Assembly: GCA_964607755.1 (NCBI GenBank)
Contig: CAZSMC010000026.1
Location: forward strand, 1 to 60,688
Length of the DNA stretch: 60,688 nt
From: CAZSMC01 sp964607755
Lineage (GTDB): Bacteria; Zhuqueibacterota; Zhuqueibacteria; Residuimicrobiales; Krinioviventaceae
Direction: 5' to 3'
The notes under the pieces are model-generated. The model saw only the letters and a list, made by a program, of their open reading frames with translations. It did not search any database and was not told the DNA's origin. The translations under genes and the position numbers were made by a program. The first letter of the stretch is position 1; the number at the start of each line of letters is the position of its first letter. Of this stretch, positions 52,210-59,554 are shown piece by piece.

Positions 52210-52618
52210 AAAATCTGTTCTTTTCTAAATCAAAGCTGTACCATTTTTTATGCTTGTCTGAAAAAGTATGACATCGCTGTAAACGGTCAAACGTTAACAA
52301 CACACCCTTTATCGGACCACAGATTTGAATTGCTTCTCGGGAAAATTGTGAACAGCTTGGCGTAAATATGCAAGCAGGCATATCCTGGGTTGAGATATAA
52401 TTCTGATAAATATCCAAACTAGTTGATAACAAAACACGAGGGGTTGGATTAAGTAGAAAATCAGGTATTTTTATTTCTCTGAGCGATACATTTTCTATCT
52501 TTTCTGAATCGGGAAGAATAACATGCATTTGCTCTAAAAATTGGCATTGGGACATGTTGGCAACTACTAATAGTAGAACTACTATCAATCGATTGGAAAT
52601 TAAATAGTATAATCTCAT
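52178..52618 (-). CDS. YidD-like protein with N-terminal export signal
   Basis: A 146-residue protein. The C-terminal two-thirds is a YidD (membrane protein insertion efficiency factor) domain: LDIYQNYISTQ, then the cysteine motif CIFTPSCSQFSREAI (C83, C89), GPIKGVLLTFDRLQRC (C116) and a final W/F-rich tail. Ordinary YidD is a small cytosolic peripheral protein encoded between rnpA and yidC. This one instead begins with a hydrophobic export-like segment (RLIVVLLLVVANMSQC) and a spacer of about 40 residues, and is the first gene of an operon with two TPR membrane proteins and a LolA-like protein. It therefore is probably exported or membrane-anchored, on the other side of the membrane from canonical YidD. 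Confidence 0.8.
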   Translation of the reverse strand: MRLYYLISNRLIVVLLLVVANMSQCQFLEQMHVILPDSEKIENVSLREIKIPDFLLNPTPRVLLSTSLDIYQNYISTQDMPACIFTPSCSQFSREAIQICGPIKGVLLTFDRLQRCHTFSDKHKKWYSFDLEKNRFYDPVRFYENK

Positions 52619-53379
52619 TTATTAATCTCTGGTTTTAATAGAAAAAACATTTTGTAGAAATTTGATAATGAAGTACAATATGTTCATCTACCGCTATTCA
52701 TCAGAAAATGTACTTTTACTCTCCACAAAAACTAATCCTCATTCCGAGTAAACTAGAGCCTAAAAGGTTTAAAATCTTTGCCAATATTCATCTAGAAAAC
52801 TGCTCTTTAATTATTATAAGAGTAAAACATTCCTTAATCTGATTGAATTAAAGAACGGCGGTTGATATTTTTTGAGGAAATGAAATTTGAACAGTATATG
52901 CCGAAATTAATCAATTTATTTTTCTTTTTCAAGCATTTTTTTTAATTTTTTACGTTAATTGAAATCAAAAAATAATTTCCATAATCATGTATTATTTGAA
53001 CTACTCAGAGTAACATAGAAATAAGCATCATCATGAGAAATATAGAATATGTTAATAATTCTCCCTTTCAGTCCCTGTGGCTTGTCAACCGTGAGATTCT
53101 AAATCAAATCATATCTTATCTACGGCAATAATATTCATTTAAAATGCATAACTTTCATGTTCTTGTTGCTTCGGATCATCAGGATAATAAAATGAGAATT
53201 GGCTCTATCAGTGCAAGTCCTATGCATGCTTTACATCATTATCCTATCGAAGCTGAGAGAGTTCTGGATTGTTCTTCTGTTTCAAGTTTACAACTTGAAT
53301 TGATGCCAAAATATACTTGACAATACAAAAATAGATTAATATTTTACTTAAACGTTTTCCTTAATTTTTACAGGTTCCT
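52619..53379. other. Long AT-rich intergenic region (761 bases)
   Basis: The region separates the minus-strand YidD operon from the plus-strand arylsulfotransferase gene. I find a promoter-like pair (53317-53345) and a 58-codon frame (53144-53320) without a ribosome site or recognisable domain, which I do not call a gene. No tRNA, repeat or inverted repeat stands out. Confidence 0.5.
53317..53345 (+). promoter_or_regulatory. Promoter-like sequence before the arylsulfotransferase gene
   Basis: TTGACA (53317-53322), 17 bases, TATTTT (53340-53345). The -35 is perfect and the -10 has two mismatches. A start near 53352 leaves a leader of about 40 bases to the ATG at 53392. Confidence 0.6.
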
Positions 53380-53391
53380 GTGGAGCGATGC

Positions 53392-55920
53392 ATGCAAAAA
53401 TATCTAGTGTGGAGTTTTATTTTTTTCTTTATAACATTGGGATTCGCCGGTACATATCATGAAACAATTCAATACATTTTTCCGCTCCCGGAGAGTCGGT
53501 TACTCTCTCCCGAAACCACTATTATTTTAAAGCTGCACAATTCATATCTTGATCAAATTAAAAATATTGATAATCTGATCCATGTCACAGGAAATAACGG
53601 GGAGTATTCTGGAAAAAACTTTTTTTCTACGGATGAACAGACGATTATTTTTAAACCGAACAGAGATTTTCGTCAGGGGGAAGAAATTACCGTCACGATT
53701 CGAACCAGCCAATTCTATGAAAATGATTTTGAATATAAATTTGAAATAGCGGCCAACGCTTCGAATCGTATCGATGGTTTGTTAAAAGAACAATACCCAG
53801 CCGTAGATGCGGCGGTGCGCAATAGAGGATCGACTGACATTCGTCTCATCAACGGTGTGGCTGTGCCAAGCGACTTTCCGGAAATCGAAACAAAGCAGTA
53901 TGGCAGCACAGCGCCGGGCCTGGTGTTTTACTCATCCAATTTTAGAAGCGAAGGTACTGGTAATTATTTAATCGCCTGCCAAAATGATGGAACGCCCTAT
54001 ATGTACAAACGATTTGCCGGGGTCGGTAACAGCGCTAATTTCGTACTGCATCCAACAGGTGTATTGTCTGCCTATTTTTTCCATCCGGCACATCATGTCG
54101 TCCTGAATGAAAATCTGGACATCATTGATGTTTATGACCCCGGACATGGCTATCGCGGTGATGATCATGAATTGGTGATTCTTGAAAACGGTCATGCATT
54201 AATGATTTCCGAACAGCACGTGCGAATCGATATGAGCAAAATAGTACCAGGTGGTAATCCGAACGCCAATGTGCAAGGTAATATGTTTCAAGAGTTCGAT
54301 AAGGACAAAAATGTTATTTTTGAATGGCGAACCTGGGATCATTACCGGCTGCAGGATGCTATTGGCATCAACTTGAGAGAGGGCAATATCGATTATGTAC
54401 ACATGAATTCTGTCTCTCTTGACTATGATGGTCATTACATCATTTCCAGTCGCCACTTGAATGAAGTGACAAAAATTAACCGGAATACGGGTGAGATGAT
54501 ATGGCGGTTTGGCGGCGCTCACAATCAATTTGATTTTATCAATGACGACCTGAGATTTTCATGGCAACATCATGTTCGGGCTATAAAGGACAAGCCGGGG
54601 CATTATACACTGTTCGACAATGGCAACAAGCGAAACCCTAATTATTCCCGCGCTGTAGAGTACAAACTTGATACGTCCGCTATGACCGCTGAAAAAGTGT
54701 GGGAATATCGCTACAAACCGGACAAGCATTCCGGCATGATGGGAAGTGTGCAGCGGCTGCCAAACGGAAATACTTTCATTGACTGGTCGACAACGCCACC
54801 GGTGCACGCCTGTGAAGTCACTCCTGACGGTAAGATGGTTTTTGAATTATTTAGTTATGGCGCCTCCACCTACCGTGCGCACCGTTTTCAATGGCATGGC
54901 ATGTTCGACAAGCCACATCTGATTGTTGAAAACTTGGGTTATATCGTAAATCTGATTTTTAACAAATTTGGCGATACAAATGTGAATTATTATAACGTGT
55001 ATCATGGTACAACAGCAAACAATTTCACACTCCTCGACTCGACAAAAAACACGTACTATCAATTTGTATATCCAGAAAATAATAGCGACCATTATTTCAA
55101 AGTCGCTGCCGTGGACAAGAACGGCGAGGAGAGCCGTTTTTCTGAAACCCGGCAGACTTTTGTGAATTATGTCAAACCCGGAGAAAATATTGTTAAAAAC
55201 GGTGAATTCGAATCGGGCCAACACTGGCAAATCGTAAGAGATGATAACGCAAAAGCTTCCGGCTATATCAGTCCAGAGGATGGTTTTACTGTACAAATTC
55301 AAGAGCCCGGCGAGCAAATGTCGGATATCCAGTTGAGACAAACCGGCCTGACGTTGATACAGGACAAAGAGTATCTTTTAGAGTTTGATGCTTTTGCAGA
55401 AAGCAACCGCCTTTTCTACTTGAGAGTTGAGAAAAATTCACAGCCTTTTAACGATTATGCACAGATTGGAGCGGTATCTGTTTCTTCCGCGCGAAAAAAA
55501 TATTCTTTTACATTCACAATGAAACACAATACAGACTCGAATGCACGCCTTGCTTTTCGATGCGGAAAGTTTGAGCAGGATATTACGTTTGATAATGTGT
55601 GTCTGAAAGAAGTTGATCCACATCTGGCTGTGAACCAACTCAGCGAACCGGTGATGAATACTGCCAGACTGTTGACAAATTATCCAAATCCGTTTAATTC
55701 TCTTACAAGGTTTCGATACATATTAGAGAAAGATGCGCGCGTGACTTTGACCGTTTTCAACCCAACAGGACAAACGGTAAAACGCCTGGTCAATTGCTTT
55801 CAACCTGCAGGTCAATATGAAATAGATTTTTCTGGTAAAAACCTGCCCAGCGGAGTATATTTTTATCGTCTGAACGCAGGTAACTGTTCTGAAACAAAAA
55901 AATTTTTACTGCTCCGGTAG
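53392..55920 (+). CDS. Secreted arylsulfotransferase-like protein with C-terminal sorting domain
   Basis: About 842 residues. The ATG at 53392 has GGAG six bases before it; the GTG at 53380 is less likely. After a signal peptide there is an Ig-like N-domain (TTIILKLHNSYLDQI) and then a beta-propeller of the ASST type: DDHELVILENGHALMIS, EFDKDKNVIFEWRTWDHY, DYVHMNSVSLDYDGHYIISS, GEMIWRFGG and FSWQHHVRAIKDKPGHYTLF. The histidines in these segments match positions used by arylsulfate sulfotransferases, which move sulfate between phenols, though many relatives have unknown substrates. A fibronectin-like and a carbohydrate-binding-like domain follow, and the end (LTNYPNPFNSLTRFRYIL to LLLR) is the sorting domain. 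Confidence 0.85.
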   Translation: MQKYLVWSFIFFFITLGFAGTYHETIQYIFPLPESRLLSPETTIILKLHNSYLDQIKNIDNLIHVTGNNGEYSGKNFFSTDEQTIIFKPNRDFRQGEEITVTIRTSQFYENDFEYKFEIAANASNRIDGLLKEQYPAVDAAVRNRGSTDIRLINGVAVPSDFPEIETKQYGSTAPGLVFYSSNFRSEGTGNYLIACQNDGTPYMYKRFAGVGNSANFVLHPTGVLSAYFFHPAHHVVLNENLDIIDVYDPGHGYRGDDHELVILENGHALMISEQHVRIDMSKIVPGGNPNANVQGNMFQEFDKDKNVIFEWRTWDHYRLQDAIGINLREGNIDYVHMNSVSLDYDGHYIISSRHLNEVTKINRNTGEMIWRFGGAHNQFDFINDDLRFSWQHHVRAIKDKPGHYTLFDNGNKRNPNYSRAVEYKLDTSAMTAEKVWEYRYKPDKHSGMMGSVQRLPNGNTFIDWSTTPPVHACEVTPDGKMVFELFSYGASTYRAHRFQWHGMFDKPHLIVENLGYIVNLIFNKFGDTNVNYYNVYHGTTANNFTLLDSTKNTYYQFVYPENNSDHYFKVAAVDKNGEESRFSETRQTFVNYVKPGENIVKNGEFESGQHWQIVRDDNAKASGYISPEDGFTVQIQEPGEQMSDIQLRQTGLTLIQDKEYLLEFDAFAESNRLFYLRVEKNSQPFNDYAQIGAVSVSSARKKYSFTFTMKHNTDSNARLAFRCGKFEQDITFDNVCLKEVDPHLAVNQLSEPVMNTARLLTNYPNPFNSLTRFRYILEKDARVTLTVFNPTGQTVKRLVNCFQPAGQYEIDFSGKNLPSGVYFYRLNAGNCSETKKFLLLR

Positions 55921-56012
55921 CATAATTGCTTGACCTTTTCATAAAAACCGAATGTGGCCATCTGGACCACTCGGATATAATTTGCATCATTATCTGACAA
56001 GGAGGTGATACA

Positions 56013-56039
56013 ATGTTTGCTTATTGCAGAAGCCCATAA
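56013..56039 (+). CDS. Possible eight-codon leader peptide with a perfect Shine-Dalgarno sequence
   Basis: AAGGAGGTGAT at 55999-56009 is a full match to the anti-Shine-Dalgarno end of 16S rRNA. Seven bases after GGAGG is the ATG of a mini-ORF (MFAYCRSP, stop at 56037-56039). It ends 60 bases before the LamG gene, which has its own AAAGGAG. This could be a translated leader or a strong ribosome-binding element with another role. No homology is expected for such a short peptide. Confidence 0.3.
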   Translation: MFAYCRSP

Positions 56040-56098
56040 CACATCTCCCGGATTTTCCACTTTATGGGGAAAAATTATCAAAATGAAAGGAGCAGGAT

Positions 56099-57082
56099 AT
56101 GAAATGTATTACAGTTTTTTTAACGATCTTTTTTGTATTTGGAATGCTCTATAGCCAGGATATTCCAAGAGAAGGACTTGTTGGCTATTGGAAACTCGAT
56201 GAAGGCGAAGGATTTGTTGCGGCAGATTCCTCCGGGTACGGGGCTCACGGAGAACTCATTGAGGGTGCCTTTTGGACCCCGGGCTATATGGGCAATGCAC
56301 TCGAGTTTGATGGAGAAACAGGTTACCTTTTTATGGGAATAGGAGAAGGTCAGTTTGATATTGAATATGATCTCACGCTTTCCGTCTGGGCAAATCAATG
56401 GGAAATGGGAAACGACGAGCATAATCCCTGGCTTGGCAAAGGTGACCATGCTTATGCTATCAAACACTGGTCTGGTGGCGAGTACGAGTTTTTTGTCTAT
56501 ACAGATACCTGGCATTCTTGTCGTGCGCCAATCGATTCATCGCATCTTTACGAGTGGCATCACTTTGCCGGCACGTATGATGGTTTTGAGATGAAAATGT
56601 ATGTCGATGGCGTCTGCGTTGATACGGTAGCACAGGATTTACCCATCGGTATTACAGAACACCCGCTAGCGTTAGCCTGGAACTCTGAGGCAACAGACCG
56701 TTTCTTTACCGGGCTTCTTGATGAAGCCATGATCTATAACATCGCTTTAACAGAAGAAGAGATCAAACAACTCTATGACATTAAAAGTGATGTTTTTCAT
56801 GAACGGAATCTTGCAAATGCTTTCAGACTCGAACAGAATTATCCGAACCCCTTTAATCCGGAGACAAGCATTTCCTATACCATTCCAGCGCCGCTTCCTG
56901 TCACACTCAAAATCTACAACACATTGGGAGAAGAGATTCAAACACTTGTGAATGAACGTCAGACAATGGGAACGCACACCATATCGTTCAATGCCTCGGA
57001 CATGCCAAGCGGGGTCTATCTCTACGTATTGCAAGCCGGTGATTTACTCCAGGCAAAAAGAAAAATGATGCTTGTCAAATAA
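56099..57082 (+). CDS. Secreted LamG/concanavalin-like protein with C-terminal sorting domain
   Basis: A 327-residue protein: signal peptide (ending MLYSQ), then a LamG-type jelly roll (GLVGYWKLDEGEG, AADSSGYGAHGEL, GNALEFDG, LTLSVWANQWEMG, EWHHFAGTYDG, GLLDEAMIYNIALTEEEIKQ LYD read in parts), about residues 25-230. These domains bind glycans or proteins. The C-terminal 90 residues are a classic sorting domain: LEQNYPNPFNPETSISYTIP, then NTLGEEIQTLVNERQ and GVYLYVLQAGD. The ribosome site AAAGGAG is seven bases before ATG. It ends near a strong terminator. Confidence 0.9.
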   Translation: MKCITVFLTIFFVFGMLYSQDIPREGLVGYWKLDEGEGFVAADSSGYGAHGELIEGAFWTPGYMGNALEFDGETGYLFMGIGEGQFDIEYDLTLSVWANQWEMGNDEHNPWLGKGDHAYAIKHWSGGEYEFFVYTDTWHSCRAPIDSSHLYEWHHFAGTYDGFEMKMYVDGVCVDTVAQDLPIGITEHPLALAWNSEATDRFFTGLLDEAMIYNIALTEEEIKQLYDIKSDVFHERNLANAFRLEQNYPNPFNPETSISYTIPAPLPVTLKIYNTLGEEIQTLVNERQTMGTHTISFNASDMPSGVYLYVLQAGDLLQAKRKMMLVK

Positions 57083-57148
57083 AAAGAACAAATCGGATAA
57101 TTGCCAGACATGACAAGTTCAATTCGGCAATTTCTGAGATTAATTAAT

Positions 57149-57176
57149 AAAGCCCGGGAAACCGGGCTTTATTTTT
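57149..57176. terminator. Bidirectional terminator between the LamG gene and the hydrolase
   Basis: AAAGCCCGG (57149-57157) and CCGGGCTTT (57162-57170) form a nine-base stem with a GAAA tetraloop, with A/T flanks on both sides (TAATAA left, ATTTTTA right). Confidence 0.9.
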
Positions 57177-57987
57177 AGCTTGATCTTAATTCTTTTCTCA
57201 AAACACGATAAAACTCATTCCTGGCGTGGCGCTCGATCCAGGGCGTGTGTCCGCATTTTTCCAGCAGGATGAAACGAAAAACTTTCAAGTAATTCGACAA
57301 AGGTACTTTAACGCCATCTGCAGGATGAGAGTCATAATCGCCGTGAATGGCCGTCACGGGACATTGAATTTTTGCGCAAAGTCGGAGCAACTTTCCTGTT
57401 CGCCGGAACTCTTCGGCATCTGCCCATACGTTACGAAAAATGTTAAACTGATAATCAACCTTTTGCTTTTTCTGCCCAATCGGATCAAATGTGTCTGCTT
57501 TGGTGACCAGGAAACCAAAGCGTTCAAAGAGCGCTTGTTTGTTATCGCTGTTGGTAGATTCCATCATCTGACCTAAAGTAATAAGCTCGGCGCGTTCAAC
57601 CGCTCCGAGTCTTCTTAACCGGCTTGTTCGCAAACCGGACGAATATCGTTCATCAAAGCTGCCGCTGCTGACGAGGATCAATTTTTTAACAAGTGCCGGA
57701 ACATGTGCCGCAACAATAACGCTGAGCCAGGCGCCCCAGGAAAATCCAACGAGAATGACCGGAGTACCATGATTTTCTTTTAAAACGCCGGTGAGTTCGG
57801 CAACCTGCCCATCAAGAGAATTTGCTGTTTGCAGCGGTTCAAGAACGCCCCACTCATCAGCAAGCTTTTTTGCGACCGGCTGCATTTCACCTGCTGCGCC
57901 CGGCCCACCATGAACCACAGCTACAGAAAAAGGTGATGAACCGTATGTTCGCACATTGACTTTTTTCTTTTCAGTTTCTATTGACAT
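57175..57987 (-). CDS. Alpha/beta hydrolase
   Basis: A 270-residue cytosolic protein of the alpha/beta hydrolase fold. It has the oxyanion segment VVHGGPGAAGEM near residue 25, the nucleophile elbow GFSWG near 91-95 (serine present), the acid in AIHGDYDSHPAD and the histidine in KCGHTPWIERHA. All three catalytic residues are therefore present. HGGPG is typical of proline-iminopeptidase-like and epoxide-hydrolase-like members. No operon partners; the substrate cannot be told. Confidence 0.9.
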   Translation of the reverse strand: MSIETEKKKVNVRTYGSSPFSVAVVHGGPGAAGEMQPVAKKLADEWGVLEPLQTANSLDGQVAELTGVLKENHGTPVILVGFSWGAWLSVIVAAHVPALVKKLILVSSGSFDERYSSGLRTSRLRRLGAVERAELITLGQMMESTNSDNKQALFERFGFLVTKADTFDPIGQKKQKVDYQFNIFRNVWADAEEFRRTGKLLRLCAKIQCPVTAIHGDYDSHPADGVKVPLSNYLKVFRFILLEKCGHTPWIERHARNEFYRVLRKELRSS

Positions 57988-58210
57988 AGTAAACGGATTA
58001 TTCTTACTTGTACCAACAAAGAAATTTCAACCGTCTTTTATGCGGCATCAGACGTTCTATTCGGATCCATCATGCCAGAAATGAACACAATTATCTTAGA
58101 AATTGAGGTTGGAACAGAATAAATTTTTCCATATCGGGAGACGAACTTTACATTCTAACAGCATCCGCAAGCCATTTATTCAGTCATCTTGTGAACAGTT
58201 CATGAAATGA

Positions 58211-58438
58211 TCATTTCTTTTCCAGTTTCACCTGCGCTTTGATCATATCAAAGTTTTCTTTTCGATTCGGGCTGAGCCCGGGCCAGCCATTATCACCAGT
58301 GGGATCGTCTTTTGACATTGTTTGAACAGCAGTCGCATCATTAATGACAAACCAGTTGTTTTGTCCGGTTGACAGTCCCAGATTATCCGATGCACTGGTT
58401 GTCCACGGCGAACACATAAAACCACCCAGTCTCTTCAT
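58211..58438 (-). CDS. Small hypothetical protein
   Basis: A 75-residue protein. The ATG at 58438 has an excellent GGAGGT five bases upstream, which is the main evidence for it; a longer frame begins at 58468 without a ribosome site. The sequence is polar, with FMCSPWTTSASDNLGLSTGQ, WFVINDATAVQTMSKDDP and GDNGWPGLSPNRKENFD. No signal peptide, membrane segment or known motif. I do not recognise it. It stands alone between an alpha/beta hydrolase and archease. Confidence 0.5.
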   Translation of the reverse strand: MKRLGGFMCSPWTTSASDNLGLSTGQNNWFVINDATAVQTMSKDDPTGDNGWPGLSPNRKENFDMIKAQVKLEKK

Positions 58439-58468
58439 GGTGTACCTCCATTTTTTAAGACCAGACAA

Positions 58469-58859
58469 CTTTATTTAATGTTTAAAAAACACAGCTCGAC
58501 ATGCATCTGCTAAAATCGACCGTGTTCGTTGTCACAGCAGACACGTATCTCTCGCCTGCATTAGCTCACTGTTATCAAAGCATCTGTTTGCCGGAGAGGA
58601 GCAACACCATTAAATAATGAGATATACCGCGGAATGTATGACGACCAGTGGATTTTCCGAAGGATAATGAGCGATTGAATAGACATTCGCAAGAATGTCA
58701 GAACTTGGCATCAAACGAACATTCACATTCAGACTCACGTTATGAATTGGTAAAAACAGATTCAATCATGATACTTTTACAAATAAAAATTAATAAATGC
58801 AAACTTTTTTTTTTAACAAATTTTTTATACCTATTAGGAAAAAGTTTATCCACAGGCCG
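58469..58859. other. Intergenic region without recognisable features (391 bases)
   Basis: It is AT-rich to moderate in composition. No convincing gene, RNA, repeat or terminator was seen; a 71-codon frame at 58648-58863 has no ribosome site and low-complexity sequence at its end. Confidence 0.5.
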
Positions 58860-59294
58860 CTAAATATCAAAAATAACTCTTGCTGTCCATCCTTTCTGTG
58901 TCTTTTTCACCTCCAGCATGTGATAGGTAACAGCTTTAATTTCAACCTCAATTCTGTGACGTTCGGGATCGAATTCCTCTCCGCTAACCACAGCCTTTAA
59001 CATATTCTTTTTAAATTCTAGTGATTCGATCTTTGCCAGCGCGAAACCTTCCGCCTGCAGCAGAAAATTCAACTCGGACAGCCAGTTAACCAGCAGTTCT
59101 TCAGAGTTTGCCCCTTGCACAGAAATATTCATTTTTCTTTCGGGTGAAAAATCGTTTTCCGGGGCAATAATTTCAAACATTCCCAAAGCCGCAAATTTAA
59201 AAATATCCTCCAACGAACCTGCATGGATATCGAGACCAGTATCGCCGGTGTGGTCGATAAAAGTGATGTGTTGATGCAACCGAGAGGATTTCAT
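58860..59294 (-). CDS. Archease family protein
   Basis: A 144-residue protein of the archease family (DUF101). Characteristic parts are FIDHTGDTGLDIHAGSLEDI near residue 12, with the metal-binding aspartates, the middle segment EELLVNWLSELNFLLQAEG, and HRIEVEIKAVTYHMLEV near the end, with the acidic C-terminal residues (VIFDI). Archease activates the RNA ligase RtcB, helping guanylation and multiple turnover. No rtcB lies in the window. Standalone, minus strand, preceded by AAGGAACC-type sequence. Confidence 0.92.
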   Translation of the reverse strand: MKSSRLHQHITFIDHTGDTGLDIHAGSLEDIFKFAALGMFEIIAPENDFSPERKMNISVQGANSEELLVNWLSELNFLLQAEGFALAKIESLEFKKNMLKAVVSGEEFDPERHRIEVEIKAVTYHMLEVKKTQKGWTARVIFDI

Positions 59295-59554
59295 AGCAGG
59301 TTCCTTTGTTCAATAATCTTGTACTATTATTTCATAGTTTCATTTTTCAAATAATTTTTGACAGAACGCTGAGTGAAAATTTTTCGTAATCCTTGATAAT
59401 TGATTGATTTTTAATATTAAAAATTGTATACTTAAATCAAAGCCTATTATTCCTGAAAATCTAAATATAAATTTCTTTACAGTACAATTCTAAAAATTAG
59501 AGGTATGTTGTTAAAAGCAATGCTCTTTTTTTTGAATTATAAGGGTATATCATC

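Noticed and set aside
53144..53320. 58-codon frame before the arylsulfotransferase gene
   Set aside because: No ribosome site, no recognisable domain, and its end overlaps the predicted -35 box.
58648..58863. 71-codon frame between the small protein and archease
   Set aside because: No ribosome site and low-complexity AT-rich sequence at its end.
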